From Gammaproteobacteria bacterium (GTDB taxonomy: Bacteria; Pseudomonadota; Gammaproteobacteria; DSM-16500), in the NCBI GenBank assembly GCA_031291255.1, contig JARLJN010000008.1, forward strand, positions 1-64,000: a DNA stretch of 64,000 nucleotides. The letters run 5' to 3'. The notes under the pieces are model-generated. The model saw nothing but the letters and a program-made list of their open reading frames with translations. It searched no databases and was not told where the DNA came from. The position numbers and the translations under genes were made by a program. Positions 55,073 through 64,000 of this stretch are shown here, in pieces; the stretch's first letter is position 1, and each line of letters begins with the position of its first letter.

Positions 55073-55152
55073 GTAGGTTGGGTTGATTGCTTTTTACGAA
55101 ACCCAACGTAAAGTTATGTTGGGTTTCGTAAAAAGCAATCAACCCAACCTAC
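55073..55152. repeat. Palindromic repeat, GTAGGTTGGGTT family (B)
   Basis: GTAGGTTGGGTTGATTGCTT begins at 55073, and the complementary arm ends AAGCAATCAACCCAACCTAC at 55152. The arms are about 33 bp with a 12-nt loop. It is joined directly to a family A half (GTAGCCTGGATCGAGC, from 55057). It sits between divergent engB and uvrD. Confidence 0.85.
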
Positions 55153-55236
55153 AGCTTCGTTTAAGCGCCAGTCACGTCTAGATAGTTATGGCATTAGAGC
55201 TTTCCCTTCGTTCTCGTGTCTTATACAATACCGCCT

Positions 55237-57393
55237 ATGAAAAATTCTCCTATTTTAGATTCACTTAACGAAGCGCAATGCGAAGCTGTTTCAGCGCCAT
55301 TGTGTCATCAACTTATACTTGCAGGGGCAGGCAGCGGGAAAACACGCGTGCTGGTTCATCGCATTGCTTGGCTCATTCAAGTAGAAGGATTATCACTCTT
55401 TAATATTTTAGCGGTGACCTTTACCAATAAAGCTGCCAGCGAAATGCGTGGACGTATTGAGGAGTTGATGGGCGGTTCATCACAGTCTATGTGGGTGGGA
55501 ACCTTTCACGGCATTGCGCATCGATTATTGCGTTTGCATTGGCGCGAAGCAGGATTGCCTGAAGGATTTCAAATTCTAGATTCAGATGATCAATACCGTT
55601 TGATTAAAAGAGTGATTGCCAGTTTAGCATTAGACGAAGATAGATGGCCTGTAAAACAAGCGCAATGGTTTATTAATAATAAAAAAGATGAAGGCTTAGA
55701 ATCACATCATATCCCTGATCATGGTGATATGACGACTCGCACCTTAATAAAAATTTATCAAGCATATGAACAAGCTTGCTTACGTGCAGGCGCAATAGAC
55801 TTTGCAGATTTGTTATTGAAAGCGCATAAATTATTATTAAGTAATGCAGAGTTGTTAGCGCATTATCAAGATCGTTTTCGTTGTATTTTAGTCGATGAAT
55901 TTCAAGATACCAATGCCGTGCAATATGCGTGGATACGCATACTCGCTGGAAAAAATAATTATGTAATGATAGTCGGTGATGATGATCAATCGATTTATGG
56001 TTGGCGCGGTGCGCAAGCTGCAAATTTACAACGTTTTTGTAAAGATTTTCCAACCGCAAAAACAACACGACTAGAACAAAATTATCGATCGACTGGTACT
56101 ATTTTAAAAGCAGCTAATGCACTAATCGAACATAACTCAGAACGATTAGGAAAAAATCTTTGGACTAGCGGCGGTGATGGCGAACTGATTACGCTGTATG
56201 CAGGATTTAATGATTTAGATGAAGCACGATTTTTGGTGAATCGCATGCGTGATCATCAGCGTGAAGGAAAGCCTCTGCGAGATATCGCTATTTTATATCG
56301 CTCTAATGCGCAATCACGTGTAATAGAAGAAGCATTAATTCAGTTTGGTATTGCGTATAGAATTTATGGCGGATTACGTTATTTTGAACGTGCAGAAATT
56401 AAAGATGCATTAGGTTACTTGCGATTAATTGCAAGCCGCGATGATGACACTGCATTTGAACGTGTTGTCAATACACCGACTCGTGGAATTGGTGATCGCA
56501 CTATCGTTACGTTACGTGAATGTGCTGCTCAAGAACAAACATCTTTATGGCGTGCAGCAGAAATATTATTAGATCAAAACAGTTTTACAGCACGCGCTGC
56601 GAATGCACTGTCATCATTTCTTAAATTAATAAATACATTGGCTGATGATACAGAACATTTTGCATTGTATGAACGTACTGAGCATGTGATTCATAACAGT
56701 GGATTGATAGAACTTTATCGCAAAGAGCGTGGTGAAAAAGGTTTAGCACGTATAGAAAACTTAGAAGAACTAGTGAATGCTGCACGTCAATTTGAAGCAA
56801 CAGCAACGTTGGATGAAATGCAGCCTTTAACCGCATTTTTAGCGAACTCTGCATTGGAAGCGGGTGATGGTCAAGCTGAAACATTTGAAGATTGCGTGCA
56901 ACTGATGACTTTGCATTCTGCGAAAGGATTAGAGTTTCCTGTTGTATTTATGTGTGGTGTAGAAGAAGGATTGTTCCCGCATTATATGGTGCAAGAAGAC
57001 CCTAGCAAATTGGAAGAAGAGCGTCGCCTTTGTTATGTGGGCATGACACGTGCAATGGAAAAATTATTCATGACCTACGCAGAGTCACGTCGTTTGCATG
57101 GCAAAGAGGTTTATCATAGACCGTCACGTTTCTTAAGTAATATACCAAAAGAATTTTTAGATGAAGTCAGATTAAAAGCAAAAATTTCTCATACTCAAAC
57201 TAGCTCTCATTACTCTCGTCCAGCACAAGAAAACGATAGTGGTTTGCGCATAGGGCAAAGAGTGACTCACCATCAATTTGGCGAAGGCATTATTTTGCAA
57301 TACGAAGGGCGTGGAGAACATGCTCGTATACAAGTGCGATTTGAACATGCGGGCACCAAGTGGCTGATCGCGAGTTTTGTCGTCGCTGGTTAG
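55237..57393 (+). CDS. uvrD: DNA helicase II UvrD
   Basis: The 718-residue superfamily 1 helicase has motif I AGAGSGKTRVL, Ia FTNKAASEM, II LVDEFQDTN, III GDDDQSIYGWRGA, IV LEQNYRST, V TLHSAKGLEFPVVF and VI VGMTRAMEKL. It ends with the Tudor-like GQRVTHHQFGEGIIL. It unwinds DNA in mismatch and nucleotide excision repair. ATG 55237 (MKNSPILDSLNEAQ) is preferred to GTG 55216. Confidence 0.96.
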   Translation: MKNSPILDSLNEAQCEAVSAPLCHQLILAGAGSGKTRVLVHRIAWLIQVEGLSLFNILAVTFTNKAASEMRGRIEELMGGSSQSMWVGTFHGIAHRLLRLHWREAGLPEGFQILDSDDQYRLIKRVIASLALDEDRWPVKQAQWFINNKKDEGLESHHIPDHGDMTTRTLIKIYQAYEQACLRAGAIDFADLLLKAHKLLLSNAELLAHYQDRFRCILVDEFQDTNAVQYAWIRILAGKNNYVMIVGDDDQSIYGWRGAQAANLQRFCKDFPTAKTTRLEQNYRSTGTILKAANALIEHNSERLGKNLWTSGGDGELITLYAGFNDLDEARFLVNRMRDHQREGKPLRDIAILYRSNAQSRVIEEALIQFGIAYRIYGGLRYFERAEIKDALGYLRLIASRDDDTAFERVVNTPTRGIGDRTIVTLRECAAQEQTSLWRAAEILLDQNSFTARAANALSSFLKLINTLADDTEHFALYERTEHVIHNSGLIELYRKERGEKGLARIENLEELVNAARQFEATATLDEMQPLTAFLANSALEAGDGQAETFEDCVQLMTLHSAKGLEFPVVFMCGVEEGLFPHYMVQEDPSKLEEERRLCYVGMTRAMEKLFMTYAESRRLHGKEVYHRPSRFLSNIPKEFLDEVRLKAKISHTQTSSHYSRPAQENDSGLRIGQRVTHHQFGEGIILQYEGRGEHARIQVRFEHAGTKWLIASFVVAG

Positions 57394-57438
57394 GAGTTTC
57401 TGCTAATCTAATGTATGCACACATCTTCTGGGTTATGT

Positions 57439-57476
57439 GTAGGTTGGGTTGAGTGGCTTTTTACGAAACCCAACAT
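57439..57476 (+). repeat. Half palindrome of the GTAGGTTGGGTT family (B)
   Basis: GTAGGTTGGGTTGAGTGGCT followed by TTTTACGAAACCCAACA repeats one arm of the element at 55073-55152 downstream of uvrD. The partner arm is missing; the short GTTGGGTT/AACCCAAC pair can still form a stem. Confidence 0.7.
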
Positions 57477-57520
57477 AACAGGCCACCGCGAAATAGCAGC
57501 AAAACACAAAAGCCCACTGG

Positions 57521-59308
57521 TTATTTTATACGTTTGATGAGTGTAGCTGAATGGGTAACAGCGGCTTTAATGGAGTTGTAAAGTTTTAAGCGTTGTAACG
57601 GTGTGGTAACAACATCCGCAATATTTAAATGATAGGCTTTGTAGGTATCTGCTTTTTCAGCTGGCGCTAATATGACGATAAATATTTTATTTTTATTGTT
57701 AAGCAAGCTGAGGGTTGGAATAATTCCATCACCTTCTTTATCAAAAATAGTGTCAGAGATAACAAGTAAAGCGTAAGGGTCATTTTCTTCATTGGCTTTT
57801 TGTATCATATGCAGCGCTTCAGGGAAGTCATAAGCATTATCGCAACGCATGTCCCAAGACGCAGTATAGTTGCAGACAGCTTCTGCATTAAATTTATGTT
57901 CATCTAAACATAGTAAACGTAATTTAGGGGAATGAGATATAGGTTCGCAGTTTATTTTATAAGCTTGAGAAGCTAAACTAATAGGAATTTTAAACCAAAA
58001 TTTACTGCCTTTATCAGTATTATTTTCTGCAGCAATTGCTCCATCAAGAATTTCTATTAATCGTTTTGCAATCGCTAAGCCTAATCCACTGCCTCCAAAT
58101 TTGCGTGCAAGAGAATTATCGCCTTGAGAAAATTCTGTGAATAAACGTTTAGAGACTTCAGGCGAGATACCTATGCCAGTATCAATGACTTCAATGAATA
58201 ATTGAGTTTGGTCCAGATAATTTGTGAGTTTCGCCCGTACGCAGACTTCACCTTCTTTAGTAAATTTAACTGCATTGTCGAGTAAAATATATAAAACTTG
58301 TTTAATGCGAGCAGCATCACTCATAATCCATTCTGGAGTTGCTTTATCGATGACTAAGAATAATGTTGTATTTTTTTTGGTCGCTGCAGGTAAGACTTCC
58401 ATAATTGTTTCTTCAATTAAATCATGTAAATTAAAATCGTCATTATCTCTTTTCATTTTTTCAGATTCAAGCTGAGCGAAATCTAAAATATTATTGACAA
58501 GAGATAATAATGTTTCGCCAGATAAGCGTATATCATTAACATATTGACGTTGTTCTTTTGTTAACTCAGTGTCAGCTAATAAGCTGGCCATGCCTAAGAC
58601 TCCATTTAATGGAGTGCGAGTTTCATGGCTCATTGCCGTTAAAAAAATGCTTTTTGCTTTGTTAGCATCTCGGACGATTTGCGCTAAATTATCGGATTTC
58701 TTTTTTTCAATATTCAGTTCAATATTTGCAGTCACCAATTCTTGAGCTGTTTCTCTTTTCTGGACATCAAAAAAATAGGCTAAATAGATGGTAAAAAACA
58801 TTAAGCCAGCTATTCCTAGCACTTGCAAAATTAAAGGGTACGTCAGGGGTGGTGATGGTAAAGGAACGTTTAAAAGTTCTAATGTGAGCATTATGCTTAT
58901 AACAATAATGCCATAAGTTCCCCACAATAATCCTGATCTTATTCCGCCAATATAAAAAGCAACTAGCGGCGGCAAGATAAACCAATAGGCTGGAGCTGAA
59001 GATATGCCGCCAGAATAATAGGTTAACCAGGTAAGATCTAGCGCTATTGAGCCAGAGATTATTTCACGAGCCATAACTATCGATTTTGTATATTTTAAAA
59101 TTAAAACAGCGACAAGAAGGGCTATGCCATTCAATAAAACGGCGAAAGAGGCCTGAGGAAAATTTAAAAAATAATAGATGATGATAAAGGCAGGCACAAT
59201 AATGATCGCGGCGGATAAGGTGCCTATCATGTTTTTTGCGTATGAATAAGTTAAGGTATCTTCTTTTAAAGAGGCGGGAATAAGTTTTTTATATAATAAG
59301 TTATGCAT
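57521..59308 (-). CDS. Membrane hybrid histidine kinase with degenerate receiver
   Basis: The 595-residue protein (from ATG 59308) has six or so N-terminal membrane helices (residues 25-190), a coiled linker, and HisKA with [15 protein letters not shown]. The HATPase domain shows N box [17 protein letters not shown] and [14 protein letters not shown]-terminal receiver-like domain follows from about residue 455. The receiver keeps an acidic pair (LCLDEH) and an Asp in VISDTIFD. The conserved lysine before proline is replaced (VVTTPLQ instead of TKP), so it may not work as a normal phosphoacceptor. No PAS domain or partner regulator gene is adjacent. Confidence 0.85.
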   Translation of the reverse strand: MHNLLYKKLIPASLKEDTLTYSYAKNMIGTLSAAIIIVPAFIIIYYFLNFPQASFAVLLNGIALLVAVLILKYTKSIVMAREIISGSIALDLTWLTYYSGGISSAPAYWFILPPLVAFYIGGIRSGLLWGTYGIIVISIMLTLELLNVPLPSPPLTYPLILQVLGIAGLMFFTIYLAYFFDVQKRETAQELVTANIELNIEKKKSDNLAQIVRDANKAKSIFLTAMSHETRTPLNGVLGMASLLADTELTKEQRQYVNDIRLSGETLLSLVNNILDFAQLESEKMKRDNDDFNLHDLIEETIMEVLPAATKKNTTLFLVIDKATPEWIMSDAARIKQVLYILLDNAVKFTKEGEVCVRAKLTNYLDQTQLFIEVIDTGIGISPEVSKRLFTEFSQGDNSLARKFGGSGLGLAIAKRLIEILDGAIAAENNTDKGSKFWFKIPISLASQAYKINCEPISHSPKLRLLCLDEHKFNAEAVCNYTASWDMRCDNAYDFPEALHMIQKANEENDPYALLVISDTIFDKEGDGIIPTLSLLNNKNKIFIVILAPAEKADTYKAYHLNIADVVTTPLQRLKLYNSIKAAVTHSATLIKRIK

Positions 59309-59449
59309 CCCGCAATCCCTATAAAAAGTCAAAATTCGGATAAATTTTGAACGCTCAGTTGGCGTTTATGCATCCCGCTATGTCTTCTATTATATATTAT
59401 ATATGAAATTCATCTTTCATTGTGCAAAGCGTGTATCTCATTGTATAGA

Positions 59450-61036
59450 TTAAAATATTTTTTTCTGTGAGGCTTTCCCTAACAGTATAGTATCGGCAAT
59501 AAATTGATGAAAATCTTCAACGGATAATGGTTTTGAATAATAAAATCCTTGTGCAAAGTGAAGGTTTAAACTTTTGATATAGTCATGCTGGTCTACTGTT
59601 TCTATCCCTTCAACTATTACAGGAATGTCTACGGTACGTGTCAGATTCACTATTCCATCAAACAGCCGTCGAGAATAGGGATCTTTATTAATATCTCGCA
59701 CACAAAATCGATCAATTTTAATTGCGCTAAAGGGCAATTGATATAATGAACTGATTGAACTAAAACCTGTACCGAAGTCATCTAAAAAAAATAAAAACCC
59801 TTTATTCACCATATCACTCAGCGAGCCGCTTATATGCGATTGATAATCAATGAAGGAAGACTCTGTTAATTCCAGCCTGAATTGATGGGGTTTTAAATCA
59901 TAGGATTTAATCGTGCTGTAAAAGTCATCTTGAATGTTGCTATATTTAAATTGTGATCCAGAAATATTAATCGATATATAAAAACCGTCGTCCATGCTAT
60001 TTGCTAATTCTTTATGTAGTTGACACACTGACGATAATAAAAATTTGAATAAGTCACAAATAAACCCGTTACTTTCAGCAATGGGAATAAAAAAATCAGG
60101 CACCACTTCACCGTACAGTGGATGATGCCATCGTAACAATGCTTCAGCACCAATCATTTTTTTTGAGAATATGTCGACTATAGGTTGGTAATGAACAGAT
60201 AGTTCGTTGTTGGTGATAGAATTTTTAATATCTTGCGATATTTTAAAAAGCTTATCTGTTGCATCCTTCATGCGGCTGTCAAATTGCTTTATACGTACTA
60301 CGCTGTCAATTTTTGCTTGATAGAGTGCAATGTCTGCATCACATAGAATGGAAACAGCAGTCTTATGCTTACTGGAGACTTCTGTGTAACCTATGCTTAA
60401 GCCGGCTGAATATCTGACTCCACTGAGGGTAAAATGATCTGACATGCTATTAGTGATTCTTTTAGCAAGTTGTGTGTAGCCAGGTGCTCCTCTGGGGTAA
60501 GTATGAATGATGGCAAACTCATCACCGCCGATTCTGCAAATTAAATCCGTTTCATTACAGACAGCGTGTAATCTAGCCGCCATATTAATCAGTAATTCAT
60601 CACCAGCATTATGACCTAGTGTGTCATTAACTTGTTTAAACTTATCGAGATCAATGAGTAGAAGTGCATAACCCTGATCAGAATTTTGATTAAATTCAGA
60701 TAGAATCTGATTTAATGCATCATTTAATACGCCGCGGTTATAAAGGCCAGTGAGTGAATCACGTGTTGAAGCATGTTTAAGTTTATTAATTAAATGTGTT
60801 TCAGAAACGATAAAAGGATTAATAACAAAGAAAGCAATTAGAGGCGCTGTCATAACAGCGAGCAATAGAGGATCCACTAGGTCTAGCATAGAGGAAGATA
60901 GATACGCCTCAAGAGGTGGAAGAAGCAGGTACATAATCAAGGCTTCACAGCCTATTTCAATAAGAGCAATTTTGCAGAGGATAGCAAGAATATTTTTTGT
61001 TTTTTCAGATAAGTGAAGCATACCTCGCTTAAGCAT
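59450..61036 (-). CDS. GGDEF-EAL dual-domain cyclic-di-GMP protein
   Basis: The 528-residue protein has two N-terminal membrane helices (about 10-35 and 45-75). The GGDEF domain has an intact active site (CRIGGDEFAI) and DSLTGLYNRGVLNDAL. The EAL domain has GAEALLRWHHP, ELTESSFIDY and FLDDFGTGFSS. Both halves keep their signature residues, so it could make and break cyclic di-GMP. ATG 61036 has an AGGGG ribosome site; ATG 61048 does not. It lies between the hybrid kinase and glmS, on the same strand as both. Confidence 0.9.
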   Translation of the reverse strand: MLKRGMLHLSEKTKNILAILCKIALIEIGCEALIMYLLLPPLEAYLSSSMLDLVDPLLLAVMTAPLIAFFVINPFIVSETHLINKLKHASTRDSLTGLYNRGVLNDALNQILSEFNQNSDQGYALLLIDLDKFKQVNDTLGHNAGDELLINMAARLHAVCNETDLICRIGGDEFAIIHTYPRGAPGYTQLAKRITNSMSDHFTLSGVRYSAGLSIGYTEVSSKHKTAVSILCDADIALYQAKIDSVVRIKQFDSRMKDATDKLFKISQDIKNSITNNELSVHYQPIVDIFSKKMIGAEALLRWHHPLYGEVVPDFFIPIAESNGFICDLFKFLLSSVCQLHKELANSMDDGFYISINISGSQFKYSNIQDDFYSTIKSYDLKPHQFRLELTESSFIDYQSHISGSLSDMVNKGFLFFLDDFGTGFSSISSLYQLPFSAIKIDRFCVRDINKDPYSRRLFDGIVNLTRTVDIPVIVEGIETVDQHDYIKSLNLHFAQGFYYSKPLSVEDFHQFIADTILLGKASQKKIF

Positions 61037-61116
61037 GGCGCCCCTCATTATTATTGCTTGCTAGTCTTATAGTATAGCAAAATAATGAGGCAGCTGTTTG
61101 CGCAGAAAGGCTATAT

Positions 61117-62949
61117 TTATTCCACAGTGACGGATTTAGCAAGATTTCTGGGCTGATCTACATCCGTCCCTTTTAATACAGCGACATGGTAAGCCAATAA
61201 TTGTAAGGGAATCGTATACACTATAGGTGCCAGTGCAGGATCCATAGCAGGCATTTCGATGACATGCATGCCAGGCGCTTTTTCATTGAGGGTGCTGATA
61301 TTATCGCTAAATATAAATAACTCCCCGCCTCTAGCGCTCACTTCGTGCAGATTCGATTTTATTTTTTCAAGTAGCTCATCATTGGGTGCAACGGCAATTA
61401 CAGGCATATCTTTGTCTACTAATGCGAGTGGGCCATGCTTTAATTCACCAGCAGGATATCCTTCAGCATGTATGTAGGAAATTTCTTTTAATTTTAAAGC
61501 GCCTTCCAAAGCAATAGGATAAAGTGCGCCTCGTCCTAAAAATAAAGAATGTTTTTTATCGGCAAAATGCGTTGCGAGTTTTGCGATTAATGGATTGAGT
61601 GCAAGAGTCGCATTAATCAGTTTAGGTAATTCATGTAATTGTTTTATTAACTGAGCTTCATGTTCAGCAGATAATAGATTGTGTTGCCCTAACGCTATCG
61701 TTAACAAAAATAAAGCCGTTAATTGAGTCGTGAATGCTTTTGTGGATGCAACACCAATTTCAATTCCAGCGCGAGTCATAAAATTAATTTCAGCTTCGCG
61801 TACAAGAGAACTTTTAGGCACATTACAAATAACCAGTGTGCTGAGATACCCTGTGGATTTTGCTAAACGCAGTGCGGCTAACGTGTCTGCCGTTTCCCCT
61901 GATTGAGATAAACAAACAAATAAAGTATCGGGTAATACAACAGGATGACGATAACGGTATTCACTTGCGACTTCGACTGTGCAAGGAAGTTTAGCAATCG
62001 ATTCTATCCAGTAGCGTGCAACCATGGCTGCATGATAACTGGTTCCGCATGCAACGAGATGTACGTGTCTCACATTGGGGAATATCGCTTTAGCTTGTAA
62101 ACCAAATGCAGTATCTAGCACGGTATCTTTATACAGACGGCCTTCAAGACAAGCAGCAATAGCTTGAGGTTGTTCGTAAATTTCTTTGCTCATGTAGTGA
62201 CGATATTCACCGCGCTCAACGACATCACAATTGATTTCTAAGGTATGTAATTTACGTTCTACCAGCGTGTTGTCAGCATAAATTTTAATATGATCAGCTG
62301 TGATTTCCGCAATGTCATTGTCTTCTAAGTAATAAAATTGTTGAGCCACTGGAAATAACGCTAAGGGATCGGACGCAATAAAATTTTCGCCTAAGCCTTT
62401 GCCTATAACCAGAGGGCTGCCTTGACGTACTGCAATTAAACGTTGTGGTGCATGCGTGGAAAGTATGCCTAGCGCATAAGCGCCTTCTAATTCTGCAACA
62501 GCATTTTTAACTGCAGTTAACAGATCAGGTGTTAGCTTGAAATGAGAATGAAGTAAGTGAACAACCACTTCGGTATCAGTTTCAGATGTGAATTGATAAC
62601 CTAAGCTGATAAGTTTTTCTCGTAAAGCTGCAAAGTTTTCTATAATGCCATTGTGTACGAGAGCAAATTCATTCGCAGACATTAATGGATGCGCATTGTG
62701 TTCAGCAGGAGCGCCATGTGTGGCCCAGCGTGTATGTGCGATACCCGTGTTCCCTTGCAGAGGTGTAAGCAGTAAAGCTTTTTCTAATTCACTGACTTTA
62801 CCTTTGGCACGCACTCTTTGTAATTGTGTTTGGGTATTTAAAACAGCAACGCCTGCAGAATCATATCCTCTGTATTCTAAGCGTCTTAATCCTTCTATGA
62901 GTATTCTTTCTATGTTGCGTTCTGATACTGCGCCTACGATACCGCACAT
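61117..62949 (-). CDS. glmS: Glucosamine-fructose-6-phosphate aminotransferase (isomerizing)
   Basis: The 610-residue enzyme makes glucosamine 6-phosphate from fructose 6-phosphate and glutamine. ATG 62949 is used because Cys 2 (MCGIVGAV) must be the N-terminal nucleophile; the longer frame is rejected. The glutaminase part has HTRWATHG, the SIS domains have LSQSGETADTLAAL, and the C-terminus DQPRNLAKSVTVE is canonical. It begins one base after the glmU stop, so the two form an operon. No glmS ribozyme is visible. Confidence 0.97.
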   Translation of the reverse strand: MCGIVGAVSERNIERILIEGLRRLEYRGYDSAGVAVLNTQTQLQRVRAKGKVSELEKALLLTPLQGNTGIAHTRWATHGAPAEHNAHPLMSANEFALVHNGIIENFAALREKLISLGYQFTSETDTEVVVHLLHSHFKLTPDLLTAVKNAVAELEGAYALGILSTHAPQRLIAVRQGSPLVIGKGLGENFIASDPLALFPVAQQFYYLEDNDIAEITADHIKIYADNTLVERKLHTLEINCDVVERGEYRHYMSKEIYEQPQAIAACLEGRLYKDTVLDTAFGLQAKAIFPNVRHVHLVACGTSYHAAMVARYWIESIAKLPCTVEVASEYRYRHPVVLPDTLFVCLSQSGETADTLAALRLAKSTGYLSTLVICNVPKSSLVREAEINFMTRAGIEIGVASTKAFTTQLTALFLLTIALGQHNLLSAEHEAQLIKQLHELPKLINATLALNPLIAKLATHFADKKHSLFLGRGALYPIALEGALKLKEISYIHAEGYPAGELKHGPLALVDKDMPVIAVAPNDELLEKIKSNLHEVSARGGELFIFSDNISTLNEKAPGMHVIEMPAMDPALAPIVYTIPLQLLAYHVAVLKGTDVDQPRNLAKSVTVE

Positions 62950-62950
62950 A

Positions 62951-64000
62951 TTAAATTTCCTTTTTCTTAGGTCGTTGCCAATTTTCAATGCTGCGTTGTT
63001 GGCTGCGACAAATAGTGAGTTGGTCAGCTGGCGCGTTGCGTGTGATAGTAGAGCCTGCGCCTATGGTTGCTCCCGTGCCTATAGAAACGGGCGCGACTAA
63101 CTGTGTATCAGAGCCTATAAATGCATAATCGCCAATGACAGTTCTATGTTTATTGACGCCGTCATAATTGCAGGTAATCGTTCCCGCCCCTATATTGACG
63201 TGTTTTCCTATATCGCTATCACCTATATAACTTAAATGATTTATTTTACTGCCCTGTCCTATGATGGAATTTTTTATTTCAACAAAGTTGCCGACATGCG
63301 TGTTTGTTGCGAGCTCTGTGCCAGGACGTATGCGTGCAAAAGGTCCTATCACACAATGGTCAGAAATTTCTGCACCGTCTAACACGCTGTTAGCTTTGAT
63401 TTCTACATAATTTCCTATGATCACATTATGTAAAGTCACATTAGGGCCTATAGTGCAGTGATGTCCTATTTTACAATGCCCTGAAAAAATAACATTGATA
63501 TCAACTGTGGTGTCTTGTTCTATCATTAATTCACCGCGCACATCTATGCGGGAAGGATCATATAACGTTACACCATTACGCATTAATTTTTCTGCTTGTT
63601 GTTTTTGATAGATGCGTTCCAGCGTGGCTAATTGTACGCGATCATTAACACCTAAAATTTCTTCATGCATTAATGGCTGTAAACTGTGTATGGAAATATT
63701 TTCTTTGGCGGCGTTCGCAATAATGTCAGTGAGATAATATTCTTTTTGTGCATTATTATTTTGTAATAGCGGCAGCCATTTTTTTAAAAGTTGTGCAGGG
63801 ATAAGATAAATTCCCGAATTAATTTCTTTCAGTAAACGCTGTTCGGCACTCGCATCTTTTTCTTCGATGATGCTAGAAATAGTATTTTGATTGTCACGTA
63901 TAATGCGTCCGAATCCATGAGGATTAGGGACTTCTGCCGTGAGTATGCCTATGGCATCTTTGGGTGTGGTATCCATTAAATTTTTTAAAGTGGCTGTGCT
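62951..64000 (-). CDS. glmU: Bifunctional UDP-GlcNAc pyrophosphorylase / GlcN-1-P acetyltransferase (partial)
   Basis: The gene runs off the right edge, so its 5' end is missing (about 100 residues by comparison with the usual 455). What is seen begins STATLKNLMDTTPKDAIG. It includes the end of the uridyltransferase domain (GRIIRDNQNTISSIIEEKDA), a linker (GVNDRVQLATLE), and the left-handed beta-helix acetyltransferase with hexapeptide repeats (IGNYVEIKANSVLDGAEI, IGAGTITCNYDGVNKHRTVI). Product: UDP-N-acetylglucosamine for cell wall and LPS. glmS follows immediately. Confidence 0.96.
   Translation of the reverse strand, partial: STATLKNLMDTTPKDAIGILTAEVPNPHGFGRIIRDNQNTISSIIEEKDASAEQRLLKEINSGIYLIPAQLLKKWLPLLQNNNAQKEYYLTDIIANAAKENISIHSLQPLMHEEILGVNDRVQLATLERIYQKQQAEKLMRNGVTLYDPSRIDVRGELMIEQDTTVDINVIFSGHCKIGHHCTIGPNVTLHNVIIGNYVEIKANSVLDGAEISDHCVIGPFARIRPGTELATNTHVGNFVEIKNSIIGQGSKINHLSYIGDSDIGKHVNIGAGTITCNYDGVNKHRTVIGDYAFIGSDTQLVAPVSIGTGATIGAGSTITRNAPADQLTICRSQQRSIENWQRPKKKEI

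Noticed and set aside
54997..55142. N-terminal extension of EngB
   Set aside because: The extra residues come from a palindromic repeat; the conserved protein begins at ATG 55004.
62950..63000. glmS ribozyme upstream of glmS
   Set aside because: glmS starts one base after the glmU stop and no ribozyme-like leader exists.

Overview
The window looks like a chromosomal segment of an intracellular or host-associated gammaproteobacterium of the order Legionellales (Coxiella/Legionella relatives). The evidence is a low G+C content by eye, the conserved dnaA-dnaN-recF-gyrB block, two large ankyrin-type proteins with acidic C-termini of the kind used as Dot/Icm effectors, a third effector-like membrane protein behind a PmrA-like box, and many dispersed palindromic repeats. 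The genus cannot be fixed from sequence alone. No rRNA, tRNA or CRISPR array was recognised.

Layout. 1-450: a tandemly duplicated segment carrying the 3' end of an upstream gene and palindromic repeats. 455-5389: two tandem paralogous ankyrin/F-box-like/membrane proteins. 5431-10318: dacB, two small proteins, an MFS exporter and the effector-like gene. 10500-19011, mostly minus strand: a DUF4143-type ATPase, the reverse transsulfuration pair (cystathionine gamma-lyase/synthase and a CBS-like enzyme), a secreted protein, a membrane-anchored SET protein, dsbB, ruvX and polA. 19082-20884: a RAYT (REP-associated tyrosine transposase) with its flanking repeats and a broken relBE module. 20905-23834: two secreted proteins (one C1q/TNF-like), a second DUF4143-type ATPase and a vapC remnant. 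24002-30191: dnaA, dnaN, recF, gyrB.

30469-39316 is a plus-strand operon for an R64/IncI-type IVb pilus: ATPase PilQ, platform PilR, two prepilins, a TcpQ/PilL-like protein, secretin PilN, PilO and PilP. The order is rearranged relative to R64, and pilM, pilT, pilU and pilV are not present here. 39305-43623 carries dapF with a tiny lptM gene, pgi, a zapB-like gene, zapA, 5-formyl-THF cyclo-ligase and fluC. 43646-47008 is an unusually short NAD-glutamate dehydrogenase. The 376-bp gap after it contains a cluster of DnaA boxes and is the best oriC candidate in the window, although strand bias points nearer to dnaA.

47392-51783 holds a HAD-like protein, the complete EF-P modification set (epmB, efp, epmA), an orphan Phd-type antitoxin with a toxin stub, and a DUF4431 protein. 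52227-64000 holds an OPT transporter, engB, uvrD, a hybrid histidine kinase with a degenerate receiver, a GGDEF-EAL protein, glmS and a partial glmU.

Most of the window is housekeeping. The distinctive content is the effector candidates, the chromosomal type IVb pilus operon, the DnaA-box cluster far from dnaA, and a rich set of palindromic repeats. These include a RAYT with matching repeats, one palindrome inserted inside another, and a long MITE-like inverted repeat. Three toxin-antitoxin remnants suggest ongoing erosion.
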